Shown here: piece after piece, positions 48,424-57,875 of the stretch | How positions within the stretch are numbered: the stretch's first letter is position 1 | Layout: every line of letters starts with the position of its first letter | Assembly (NCBI GenBank): GCA_030605835.1 | Contig: JAUWHO010000027.1 | Span: 149,664-213,663, forward strand | DNA: 64,000 nucleotides | Source: Candidatus Zixiibacteriota bacterium | Lineage (GTDB): Bacteria; Zixibacteria; MSB-5A5; DG-27 | Direction: 5' to 3' | The notes under the pieces: model-generated | Told to the model about the DNA's origin: nothing | What the model saw: only the letters and a program-made list of their open reading frames with translations | Database searches by the model: none | Translations under genes and position numbers: made by a program

Positions 48424-48567
48424 ACAATGCCCTTTCTACCTCTTTAACCACAACTGTCTATCACATCTATTGTGCATCGGCATTAGATGCCCAGCTGCCT
48501 GAACTCCAAGCAGCTCATTCGCAGTACGTACGAGTCAAGATTGAGCTTTCAAACTGTTGTTCATAGC

Positions 48568-49587
48568 TCAGAATTGGCGTAAGAATCTAAGATCATTGTC
48601 GTAAAGCAACCTTATGTCGCTAATTCTGTATTTTAACATAGCTATGCGGTCGACTCCCATCCCGAAGGCATAACCGGTGTAGATTTCCGGGTCGTACCCG
48701 ACCGCCTTGAAGACCTCCGGGTGGACCATTCCGGCACCGGAGATCTCCACCCATCCAGTCCTCTTGCAGACCGGACAACCTCTCCCCTCACAGATCATGC
48801 AGGAGAAATCGTATTCCACCGAGGGCTCCGTGAAGGGGAAAAAATGAGGCCTGAAACGAACCTTGATCTTTGGGCCAAAAAGCTCCCGGGCGAAGGCAGT
48901 TATGACCCCTTTAAGGTCCGCGACGGTGACCTCTCTGTCAACATAAAGCCCCTCGGTCTGGAAAAAATTGGGGACGTGAGAGGCATCCGGGGTGTCCCGG
49001 CGGAAACAGAGGCCGGGGGCGATGATTCTCACCGGTGGCGACTTCTTCTCCATGACCCGAATCTGCACCGGGGAGGTATGAGTCCGAAGCAGGATGCCCT
49101 TCTGGATATAAAAGGTGTCGCTCAAATCCCTGGCGGGATGGTCTTCGGGAGTGTTCAAGGCATCGAAGTTGTAGTAGTCGGTCTCGATGTGGGGTCCCTC
49201 GGCGACCTCGAAACCCATCCCCCGAAAAATATCCTCGATCTCGATTATGGTCTGAGTGATGGGGTGAGGCCGGCCCAGCCAGGGGGTTCTGCCCGGTAAA
49301 GTATAGTCGAAAAGAGCTTTGCCGACCTCCCTCTCTTCAGAGCTGAGGCGTTTCTTTTCTGCTAACGCCTCCTCGATCTTCTTTCTCAGGAGGTTGGCTT
49401 CCTTGCCGACTGCCGGACGTAGTTCCTGGGGCAAGTGCCCCAGTTCTCTCATAACTCCGGTGATAAGCCCTTTGCGACCCAGAAGCTTGACCCTGACCTC
49501 CTCCAGCTTCTCTGGGGAATCACACTCCTTCAAGAGGTCTTGAGCCTCTTTTTCTATCTCCTTTAGATCTGGTCTGTGGGTGGCCAT
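48568..49587 (-). CDS. pheS: Phenylalanyl-tRNA synthetase alpha subunit
   Basis: 'HPITQTIIEIEDIFRGMGFEVAEGPHIETDYYNFDALNTPEDHPARD', 'EISGAGMVHPEVF', 'YAFGMGVDRIAMLKYRI'. Confidence 0.98.
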   Translation of the reverse strand: MATHRPDLKEIEKEAQDLLKECDSPEKLEEVRVKLLGRKGLITGVMRELGHLPQELRPAVGKEANLLRKKIEEALAEKKRLSSEEREVGKALFDYTLPGRTPWLGRPHPITQTIIEIEDIFRGMGFEVAEGPHIETDYYNFDALNTPEDHPARDLSDTFYIQKGILLRTHTSPVQIRVMEKKSPPVRIIAPGLCFRRDTPDASHVPNFFQTEGLYVDREVTVADLKGVITAFARELFGPKIKVRFRPHFFPFTEPSVEYDFSCMICEGRGCPVCKRTGWVEISGAGMVHPEVFKAVGYDPEIYTGYAFGMGVDRIAMLKYRISDIRLLYDNDLRFLRQF

Positions 49588-49697
49588 AACATCATCTATC
49601 GGCTCGAATCTGGTATGAGTCCCAGTCCACGCTGTCAGTTTTCTTTCCCTGGGCTTATCCTATGAGCCACCTCTCGTTAGCTAAAGTTCTCCTCCAT

Positions 49698-49952
49698 TTA
49701 CACAGCATAACTGAGAACTTCAAGCTCTGCCGTTTTATCGATCTTCTCCAAGATGGAGTCCACTCTTGCCACCACGGGGTCTTCAATCAAGTATTGACTG
49801 CAATTACAGCATTGTAAGACTGGCAAATTCCTGATGACGACGATGGAGTCGCTTCTAACTTTGAATGGCAAATCCGTGATGACTTTCTCTAATTTTCCTC
49901 CACAGTTATGACAAGTCATGACTGTCTCCTGCTTTTGAAATCTTCTTTCCAT
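49698..49952 (-). CDS. YgiT-type zinc-finger protein (MqsA-like N-terminal domain)
   Basis: 'MTCHNCGGKLEKVITDLPFKVRSDSIVVIRNLPVLQCCNCSQYLIEDPVV'; two CxxC motifs. Confidence 0.85.
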   Translation of the reverse strand: MERRFQKQETVMTCHNCGGKLEKVITDLPFKVRSDSIVVIRNLPVLQCCNCSQYLIEDPVVARVDSILEKIDKTAELEVLSYAV

Positions 49953-50251
49953 TTGTCCGGAGTCGGCTCATAGGCTGTGACAATTATCACCCTATCAATA
50001 TCCACGTTAGCTGCTATCTGAATGTGGATTATCTGATCTCTATATTGGGCATAAATTAGATAGCTTGGTAAATACTTGTCCTTCGGATACTCCTCTATTA
50101 TCTCATACGAGTCTACCGAAGCCAAGATAACTTCTCTTGGTATGAATCGCCCTTTCAATCGCATATTAACATGATAGGTCCAGTGGATCTTACCCCGCCT
50201 GATACAGGATTTGATAAAATCCAAAATATCAATGTTCGTAGGTTTGCTCAT
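49916..50251 (-). CDS. DUF4258-like protein, putative toxin-side partner
   Basis: 'RGKIHWTYHVNMRLKGRFIPREVILASVDSYEIIEEYPKDKYLPSYLIYAQYRDQIIHI'; overlaps the YgiT-type gene. Confidence 0.8.
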   Translation of the reverse strand: MSKPTNIDILDFIKSCIRRGKIHWTYHVNMRLKGRFIPREVILASVDSYEIIEEYPKDKYLPSYLIYAQYRDQIIHIQIAANVDIDRVIIVTAYEPTPDKWKEDFKSRRQS

Positions 50252-50679
50252 TCCAAAAGCTCAGGGACATTTCTCTCCCTCGCCATGACCCTAACGGGTT
50301 GTTTGACCCCTTCAGCATTTGAGGAAGTAAGCCGTTTCTGACCATTTGATTCAAATAAAGTTCTCTATCACGTTTTTCTGCTCCCTCCAGGGATTGAAAT
50401 CCTCTCTCAGTAACGGTGCACCTCCACTTCTATATCTCTTAGCAAAGAGGACTAACCAATTCTTTGAAACAAACCTCAGCTTTCGGCTGATGCCTAATAA
50501 TAGGGAAAGTTCTTACAGCTCTCTCCGTCTCGCCTTTGGAGGCGGCAATAACAGAGCAGGTAAAAAGAATCAAAGAGAAGGAGGCAAAAACCCTTCTGGC
50601 GGTTCCCGTTTGTATCCTTATCCTGTGGAAAGCTGTCAAAATCCCTCCCCCAAAAGGACAAAGCCAAGAGCCAGAAGGA

Positions 50680-51030
50680 CTAGCCAGTTTTAGCTATCTT
50701 TACCAACCGGGAGAAGGCGTCAACGTCTCTCACAGCCAAATCCGCCAGGATCTTGCGGTTCAGAGTCACTCCGGCCTTCTTTAGACCGTTGATGAACAGG
50801 CTGTAAGATAGATCATATTGCCGGCAGGCGGCATTTATGCGGATGATCCACAATCTCCGAAAATCTCTTTTTTTGACTCGACGGTCTCTGTAGGCGTAAG
50901 CCAAACCCTTATTAACGGTCTCCTTGGCGGTGCGATAGAGCCGGTGCCGACCGCCGTAGTTTCCCCGAGCGAGCTTTAAGACCTTCTTCTTTCTCTTCTT
51001 AGAGGCGACGCTATGTTTGGTCCGGGGCAT
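50680..51030 (-). CDS. rplT: 50S ribosomal protein L20
   Basis: '[37 protein letters not shown]...[16 protein letters not shown]'. Confidence 0.98.
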   Translation of the reverse strand: MPRTKHSVASKKRKKKVLKLARGNYGGRHRLYRTAKETVNKGLAYAYRDRRVKKRDFRRLWIIRINAACRQYDLSYSLFINGLKKAGVTLNRKILADLAVRDVDAFSRLVKIAKTG

Positions 51031-51038
51031 CTTCTCTC

Positions 51039-51233
51039 CTAGTAGGGTATGAGCTTTCTCACCTTCTTGAGATCGGCCTTGTCGATCAGAGTGGAGCTAC
51101 GCAGTCTTCTTTTCCTCTTGGTGCTCTTCTTGGTTAGTATGTGACTGCTGTTAGATCTTCTCCTCTTTATCTTTCCGGAGCCGGTCTTCTTGAATCTTTT
51201 GGCGGCACCCCGGTTGGTCTTCAACTTCGGCAT
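51039..51233 (-). CDS. rpmI: 50S ribosomal protein L35
   Basis: '[45 protein letters not shown]'. Confidence 0.98.
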   Translation of the reverse strand: MPKLKTNRGAAKRFKKTGSGKIKRRRSNSSHILTKKSTKRKRRLRSSTLIDKADLKKVRKLIPY

Positions 51234-51304
51234 CCAAAAATCTCCTTCAAAGCTACTATTATATATAATCTCTGAGAGATGGCAACAACAATTTAAGTTC
51301 TACT

Positions 51305-51862
51305 CTAAGACTTTGGGGTTTGGCTGCTTTTGGGGATGAGGATCATGGTCATGCTCCTCCCCTCCATCTTGTGCTGGTTCTCCGGCACCCCGATATCCTT
51401 GAGGTCAGCCTTGATCCTTATGATGATTCTCTCTCCCAGCTCGCGGTGCGCCAGCTCCCGACCCCGGAAATCGACCGAGATTTTCACCTTGTTTCCCTGC
51501 TCTAAGAATTCCTTTACATGTTTGGTCTTGAAGACGTAATCATGTTCTTCGGTTTTGGGGCGGAATCTTATGGTCTTGACCTGGACGGTGTGCTGTTTTT
51601 TCTTGGAGGCCTTGGCTTTCTTCGATTGTAGGTAGCGGTATTTGCCGTAATCCATGATCCTGCAAACCGGGGGCTTGGCCTCCGGCGCCACCTCGACCAG
51701 ATCAAATTCTCTCTCGATTGCGGTCCTTAAGGCCTCCCGGGTGGGCACAACGCCGATCTGCTCTCCATCTTCTCCTATCAGGCGAACCTGCGGTGCCCGT
51801 ATCCTTTCGTTAATCCTAACGAATTTCCCCCTTTTCTGTGGTTTCCTCCTCCTAATAGCCAA
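51305..51862 (-). CDS. infC: Translation initiation factor IF-3
   Basis: 'RINERIRAPQVRLIGEDGEQIGVV...PPVCRIMDYGKYRY...TIRFRPKTEEHDYVFK'. Confidence 0.97.
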   Translation of the reverse strand: MAIRRRKPQKRGKFVRINERIRAPQVRLIGEDGEQIGVVPTREALRTAIEREFDLVEVAPEAKPPVCRIMDYGKYRYLQSKKAKASKKKQHTVQVKTIRFRPKTEEHDYVFKTKHVKEFLEQGNKVKISVDFRGRELAHRELGERIIIRIKADLKDIGVPENQHKMEGRSMTMILIPKSSQTPKS

Positions 51863-53804
51863 CTTTGTCTTCCTGAACCTCCTTAAGGTTTTCGATTAAC
51901 TCCTCTAGACTCTTAGAGCCGAGGTCTCCCTTTCCGTGAACTCTCACGGCGACATTCTGGTTTTCGACCTCTTTTTTCCCAATTATTAACATATAGGGGA
52001 TTTTTTGCTCTTCCGCCTCCCGGATTTTGTAGCCGACCTTCTCGGAGCGAGCGTCGAGTTCGGCGCGGAGACCGGCCTGGAGCAATTGCTCTCTCACCTC
52101 TCGGGCGTAAGGTTCCTGCTGATCGGTTATGGACATGACCACCACCTGCACCGGGGAGAGCCAGAAGGGCAACGCTCCGGAGTAATGTTCTATCAGTATC
52201 CCGAAAAACCTCTCCAGCGATCCCAAGAGCGCCCGGTGAATCATGAAGGGGGTTTTCTGGTGCCCATCGGAATCGGTATATCTGAGATCGAACCTCTCCG
52301 GGAGGTTGAAATCGAACTGGATGGTGGTGCACTGCCACCTCCGTCCCAGGCTGTCCTCGATGTCCAAGTCTATCTTGGGACCGTAGAAGACCCCGGCGCC
52401 CTCGTCTATTTGGTACGGGAGGCTACTTCTCTCTAAGGTCTCTCTCAGCGCCTCCGTAGCCATCTCCCAGGATTTCTCTTCCCCCACCGATTTCTCCGGT
52501 CTGGTGGAGAGCAGACAGAGCAGCTTATCGAATCCAAAATCTCCCAAGAGCTTGATGCTGAAGTCAAAGACCCTCTCGATCTCCTCCTTCACCTGGTCTG
52601 GACGGCAGAAGATGTGGGCGTCATCTTGGGTGAAGCCCCGAACCCTGAAGAGGCCGTGCAGGACTCCAGAGCGCTCGTAGCGATAAACGGTTCCGAGTTC
52701 CGCCCAGCGGAGCGGCAATTCCCGATAGCTTCGCCCTCGGGATTTATATATCAGGATATGGAAGGGGCAGTTCATCGGCCGCAGCTGGTATTTAGCGCCC
52801 TCCACCTCCATGGGGGAATACATGCTCTCACTGTAGAAATCGATATGACCGGAGCTTTTCCACAGATCGAGCTTGGCTATGTGTGGCGAGTAGACTAATT
52901 CATATCCCCCCCTGAAATGCTCCTGCTTCCAATGCTCCTCGATCAGATTTCGCACCAAGGCCCCCTTGGGATGCCACATCACCAAGCCGGCTCCGGCCGC
53001 CTCGTGGATTGAAAAATAATCCAACTTCGCTCCCAGGAGGCGGTGATCTCTCTTCTTCGCCTCCTCCAACCTCTTTAGATACTCGTCCAGCTGCTCCTGC
53101 CTCGGGAAGGAGATTCCGTATATCCTCTGGAGCATCTTGTTTCTTTCCGAACCCCTCCAGTATGCGCCCGCGACTTTGAGGAGCTTGAAGGCGCCGAGCT
53201 TGTCGGTGGAGGGGAGATGCGGACCCCGGCAGAGGTCGACGAAATCGCCATGCGAATAGAGGCTGACAGTCTCCTCTGGGGGAAGCTCGGAGAGGATCTC
53301 CACCTTGTAAATCTCACCACGTTCCCGGAAATAGTCGGTAGCTTCTTGCCTGGAGACCTCCTTCCTTACGAAGGGATGACCGCCGTCGAGGATCTGTCGC
53401 ATCTTCTCTTCGATCTTCTCTAAATCTTCGGGAGTGAAGGGCTGGGGGCGGTCGAAATCGTAGTAGAATCCCTCCGCGGTGGCGGGACCGATGGCCACCT
53501 TGGTCTCCGGATAGAGCTCCACCACTGCGGAGGCCATCACGTGGGCGGTGGAGTGCCAGTAAATCTCCCTACCTTCCTCGCTCTCGAAGGTGAGAATCTT
53601 TATCTCTCCGTCGGCGTCAAGGGGATAGGATAGGTCCACCAGCTCCCCCTCATACTCCGCCGCCAAAGCCGCCTTGGACAGCTCCTGCCCGAGGTCTTCG
53701 GCAACCTCTCTGGGAGTAGTTCCCTTCGGAAAGGCCTTTCTGTTTTTATCCGGCAAGGTAATTTGTACCTGTCCTGAGGCGATAGATTCCATCTCCAACT
53801 TCAA
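51852..53804 (-). CDS. thrS: Threonyl-tRNA synthetase
   Basis: TGS domain, 'HSTAHVMASAVVELYPETKVAIGPATAEGFYYDFD', 'RPMNCPFHILIYKSRGRSYRELPLRWAELGTVYRYERSG'. Confidence 0.98.
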   Translation of the reverse strand: MKLEMESIASGQVQITLPDKNRKAFPKGTTPREVAEDLGQELSKAALAAEYEGELVDLSYPLDADGEIKILTFESEEGREIYWHSTAHVMASAVVELYPETKVAIGPATAEGFYYDFDRPQPFTPEDLEKIEEKMRQILDGGHPFVRKEVSRQEATDYFRERGEIYKVEILSELPPEETVSLYSHGDFVDLCRGPHLPSTDKLGAFKLLKVAGAYWRGSERNKMLQRIYGISFPRQEQLDEYLKRLEEAKKRDHRLLGAKLDYFSIHEAAGAGLVMWHPKGALVRNLIEEHWKQEHFRGGYELVYSPHIAKLDLWKSSGHIDFYSESMYSPMEVEGAKYQLRPMNCPFHILIYKSRGRSYRELPLRWAELGTVYRYERSGVLHGLFRVRGFTQDDAHIFCRPDQVKEEIERVFDFSIKLLGDFGFDKLLCLLSTRPEKSVGEEKSWEMATEALRETLERSSLPYQIDEGAGVFYGPKIDLDIEDSLGRRWQCTTIQFDFNLPERFDLRYTDSDGHQKTPFMIHRALLGSLERFFGILIEHYSGALPFWLSPVQVVVMSITDQQEPYAREVREQLLQAGLRAELDARSEKVGYKIREAEEQKIPYMLIIGKKEVENQNVAVRVHGKGDLGSKSLEELIENLKEVQEDKVGY

Positions 53805-54025
53805 GATAGACGAAGGTCAGACGACCCTGCTTGAGTCTCATCCACCGGAATACACCCACCTCCAACAAAAAAGACGGTTCCTCTCCCGGAGATACCACCC
53901 AACGTCGTCGAGATACCTCGAGATTTAAAACTCCGTCATAAACCGTCTAGTTATGTTCTTCCACACTACCAATATTCGGGATTTGTGGTCGGCTCTTAAG
54001 ATCGCCAGGCGAATTCTCAATTCAT

Positions 54026-54099
<74 letters not shown>

Positions 54100-54345
54100 G
54101 AGAAGGCTCAGGGATTGACTAACAGCCGCTCTGGTGCCTCCACACAAAAAACCCCGACCTATCGAGCGAATATAAAGACCCTCCCCTACCTTGTCAAGGA
54201 AAAATGCCAATACCGTTGGGGAGTCAGCAAAGCCGTATCCTCCCCAGGAGGTTGGGCTTTCCCGCCGTCGACCAACTGGAGGCAGACAGAACCGGTCGGT
54301 GAGATCCCAGGTAATAAATCTTGACAGAAGCTGTCGATTTTTTGC

Positions 54346-54374
54346 TTGCTTAAGTGTTGAGGATACGCTATAAT
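54346..54374 (+). promoter_or_regulatory. Sigma70-like promoter for beta-helix gene A
   Basis: TTGCTT-17 bp-TATAAT. Confidence 0.65.
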
Positions 54375-54453
54375 ATAACGAGGTGCTTTGACCTATAGGC
54401 CATGAGGAGTAACAGCAGTGCAGGAATATTCACGTCCAATCTGAACGATCCCG

Positions 54454-54463
54454 AGGAGGTGAT
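54454..54463 (+). promoter_or_regulatory. Extended anti-SD-complementary element AGGAGGTGAT in 5' leader
   Basis: CCCGAGGAGGTGATAACGCCAC; 91 nt upstream of ATG 54555. Confidence 0.5.
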
Positions 54464-54554
54464 AACGCCACAAAACGTTAGCGGATCCAAATTTCAGGAA
54501 TTACACAGTTTCTTTCAGTAGTTCGACAGAGATCGGACAGGAGATAAAACTACC

Positions 54555-55985
54555 ATGAGGCTAATAAGACCCAACAGAACGATTCTAATCTTGGCGGGGT
54601 TTACATTTCTTTTAGGTTCTATGTTTGCTTCAGAGGGTTGGGGTTTCCAGAGCTTGCAGGCGGTTTACAATAATGCTGGCCCCGGTGGAGGGTATGACAA
54701 GCTGCTCGAACTGGATCCGGCGGTGGAATATGGCGGAGATTTGAGCATCCCTTCTGGCGTCACAGTCTGCATCCACGGTAACGGCGCCAAGATTATCGGC
54801 CTGAGCTCTCCCGACCGGGGTATTCGGGTTTACGGAAGTGGGCTTGACATCGACCACTGCGTTTTCGTTGGACGTGAGACCGGCGCTAATGGAATCTACT
54901 TCGACAGCAACTCCTACGGTCAGGTGACAAACAACACTATCGTCGATTTCAACAATGCGGGAATAAAGGTTCTATATTACAACGTGTCCCGCGGATTGGT
55001 AATCGAAAACAACATCATCACCGGGTGCTATTACGGTTTCTACGGAGAGGAAGGTTACCTCCCCACCTATTTTGCCTATAACGACATCTGGGGCAACAGC
55101 GGTCTCAATTACGCATACTACTGCCCTGGGTGAGGCGGGGGGGTTAAGCCATTTAACCCCACTCCCGGTACGGGAGAGATTCAAGAGAATCCCCTCTTCC
55201 AGGACCCCGAAGCCGAAGACTACAGGCTAACGGTGGGCTCACCCTGCATCGATGCTGGCGATCCTTCGTTCCCTTACGATCCCGACGGCACCGTGGCGGA
55301 TATGGGAGCGCTCTACTTCTACCATGTGGCGGAGGTTACCATAACTCCCAGGAACCCGCCCGTCACCATCCCGCCCTCAGGAGGGACGTTCAGATACGAA
55401 GCCAGCATCACCAACACCAGCGATGCGGCCATCGACATCTATGTCTGGACGATAGCAAACGTCCCCGAGATGGGATACTTCGGACCGCTCATCAAGCGGA
55501 GGCTGCATTTGTCCCCGCACGAGACTTTCCACCACCCCAGCGTGCCTCAGGAGGTTCCCGGGATGGCTCCGGCCGGTGTTTACCACTACATAGCCTATGT
55601 GGGCTATTTCCCCTCTGACAAGATGGACAGCTCCTCTTTTGTCTTCTTCAAGACCGGTAAATCGACCGGAGGCAGGTGGTCTGTCGGCGACTGGAGCGAG
55701 GTTCCGGAGGCAACCCTGCCGGTAGCGAGCTCGCTTCTGAGCAACTACCCCAACCCCTTCAACAGCGCCACCACCATCAACTACGAGCTTTCCTCTGGCG
55801 GGGGGGTCAAGCTGGAAGTCTTCTCTCTTCTCGGCGAGAGGGTGGCGACCTTGGTTGACACCTGGCAGGAAGCGGGATATAAATCGGTTAGCTGGGAGGC
55901 CTCCAAAGTCTCCTCCGGAGTCTATTTCTACAGGCTGACAGTTGGAGACTACAGCGAAACCAGGAGGATGATCTTCGTAAAGTAA
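54555..55985 (+). CDS. Secreted right-handed beta-helix protein with in-frame TGA (55131-55133), Ig-like domain and C-terminal sorting domain; candidate selenoprotein/readthrough protein A
   Basis: ORF track shows 54555-55133 and 55233-55985 in the same frame; the 99 nt between encode 'GGGVKPFNPTPGTGEIQENPLFQDPEAEDYRLTV' without a stop; homology with paralogue B continues on both sides. Confidence 0.75.
55162..55176 (+). promoter_or_regulatory. SECIS-like hairpin candidate A
   Basis: CTCCCG-GTA-CGGGAG; loop G lies 35 nt after the TGA. A second hairpin GGGGTTAA-GCCAT-TTAACCCC (55140-55160) sits between. Confidence 0.4.
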
Positions 55986-56011
55986 TCTCAAAAGAGCTGA
56001 AGGAATACCGG

Positions 56012-56045
56012 GCGGGGGGTTTTATTCCCCCCGCTTGCATTTTTC
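56012..56045 (+). terminator. Rho-independent terminator-like hairpin
   Basis: GCGGGGGG-TTTTATT-CCCCCCGC, then TTGCATTTTT. Confidence 0.7.
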
Positions 56046-56237
56046 AGGTCGAACTTGATTGATTTGACCGGGCCCGCCAGCGTCGCCTGGTTAAGAGGGT
56101 CTGAACCGATGCTTTTTATCTTCTCAGGATATTGATTGGAACTCAAATACGCTATCTGTGGTTGTATTGACCGAAACTGGGGACCAAAATCAAAAGAGGT
56201 CCAGAGAAACAGTCGCCTTCAGATAGGGAAAGGCAGG

Positions 56238-57647
56238 ATGGTCTTGAAGAGCAACCTTAAGTTTTCAGTTCTGTTGACTTTGATTGGGGTTGGGCTCCTC
56301 CTCGTCCAAGTGAACTCTGCCGAGGTCAGTCTGCAGGAGGTTTACAACAATGCCGGCCCCGGAGGCGGTTACGATAAACTGTTGGAGCTTGATCCCCAGG
56401 AGATATATATCGGGGATCTGTTGATTACCGGCCCTTATCATGAAGTCTGCATCCACGGGAACGGGGCGCTGGTGGTGCCCGATGGGAATTTCTATGCCAT
56501 CCTGGTTTACGAATCCCTGCTGGATGTCGACCATCTGGTCATCGAGGCCAGCATCATCGGTCTCTTTTACAGCAATCACTCCTGCGGCACGGTGAAGAAC
56601 AACACCATAGCGGGAGCTGCGGACTGTGGTATCCGCTCCACTGACATCTACATGCCTGGAGGTCTGGAGATCTTCAACAACATAATTGTGAATAACGGTT
56701 ACGGCATCTATGCCAATGAGGATTACCTTCCTCAATACATCGCCTACAACGACCTCTGGAATAACCCCGGAGGGGATTACATGATGTACTGTGGGTGAGG
56801 CGGCGATGAGCCGTTTGCTCCCACTCCCGGTACGGGAGAAATTCACGAAGACCCACTCTTCAGAGACCCCTGGTCGCAGGATTTTGGTTTGAGCCTTGGT
56901 TCCCCCTGCATCGATGCTGGAAACCCCGGCACTCCTTTCGATCCCGACGGCACCATCGCCGACATGGGCGCACTCTTCTTCAATCATCCCGTGGAAATCA
57001 CCATGGCTCCCAACAGTCCACCCATCATAATCCCGCCCGAGGGTGGGAGGTTCAGCTTCGAAGCCACCATCATCAACAGCAGTGACATGGCAGTGGAGGT
57101 CGAGGTCTGGACGATGGCAGATGTTCCCGGTGTGGGTCATTACGGACCGCTTATCAAGCGCAGCATTCATCTCGCCCCGCATCAGACCATCTACCGCCCC
57201 AATCTGTCCCAGAGTGTTCCCGGTTTTGCCCCGGGGGGCGATTACTACTATATAGGTTATGTCGGGAACTACCCCGATAAGATGGACAGCTCCTTCTTCG
57301 CCTTCTCCAAGGCCGGGGAGTCGACCGCCGGGAGGTGGTCGGTAGATAGTTGGTTCGAGGAGACTGCTGGGCTTAGTTTGCCGGTCAGAGCTTCGCTTCT
57401 GGGCAACTATCCCAATCCTTTCAACAGTTCCACCACCATCAACTACGAGCTTTCCTCCAGCGCGGAGGTCAAGCTGGAGGTCTTCACTCTTCTCGGCGAG
57501 AAGGTGGCGACCTTGGTCGACCGCTGGCAGGAGGCGGGATATAAGTCGGTCAGCTGGGAGGCCTCCGGGGTCTCCTCCGGAGCGTATTTCCACAGGTTGA
57601 CAGTTGGAGACTACAGCGAAACCAGGAGGATGATCTTGGTCAAGTAG
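56238..57647 (+). CDS. Secreted right-handed beta-helix protein with in-frame TGA (56796-56798); paralogue B
   Basis: ATG 56238 (MVLKSNLKFSVLLTLIGVGLLLVQVNSAEV); ORFs 56136-56798 and 56889-57647 share a frame; bridge encodes 'GGDEPFAPTPGTGEIHEDPLFRDPWSQDFGL'. Confidence 0.75.
56824..56838 (+). promoter_or_regulatory. SECIS-like hairpin candidate B
   Basis: CTCCCG-GTA-CGGGAG identical to copy A; loop G 32 nt after the TGA; preceded by CGGC-GATGA-GCCG (56801-56813). Confidence 0.4.
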
Positions 57648-57689
57648 GGTCAAAAGCAGGCCAAATCTTTGCGGCGGCGCAAGATGCTG

Positions 57690-57719
57690 GGGCAGGAGTT
57701 CAACTCCTGCCCTTTTTTT
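57690..57719 (+). terminator. Rho-independent terminator, resembling the intergenic repeat module
   Basis: GGGCAGGAG-TTCAA-CTCCTGCCC followed by TTTTTTT; similar to GGGGCAGGAGTTGCACTCCTGCCCC in island 1. Confidence 0.9.
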
Positions 57720-57799
57720 GCGTAAAACCAGAAGTCGATAAGACACCTAAATAATATGACGAAAAACTGAAAAAAGTCCGAAAAATCAACATTTTTCCC

Positions 57800-57827
57800 T
57801 TGACAAATCTTAAAAAGCGATTATTTT
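57800..57827 (+). promoter_or_regulatory. Putative promoter of TrmB-like gene
   Basis: TTGACA-16 bp-TATTTT. Confidence 0.5.
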
Positions 57828-57830
57828 AGT

Positions 57831-57854
57831 AGTAGTAAAAAAATAAATACTACT
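57831..57854 (+). promoter_or_regulatory. Putative operator, inverted repeat AGTAGTA-N10-TACTACT
   Basis: Perfect 7-bp inverted repeat just downstream of the putative -10 and upstream of ATG 57876. Confidence 0.5.
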
Positions 57855-57875
57855 GCAACAGAATGGTATTCTACT

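Noticed and set aside
50388-50402. 'GGGATTGAAAT' resembling the end of some CRISPR repeats
   Set aside because: Single occurrence, no repeat-spacer periodicity and no cas genes.
54555-57647. Genome-wide reassignment of TGA (e.g. to Trp or Gly)
   Set aside because: Many clear genes in the window end at TGA (TrmB-like, HicB-like, DUF1318-like) and TGG encodes Trp throughout, so any recoding must be site-specific.
56265-57746. 493-aa minus-strand ORF
   Set aside because: Antisense shadow of beta-helix gene B; composition is compatible with a mirror of the plus-strand codon pattern and no recognisable motifs.
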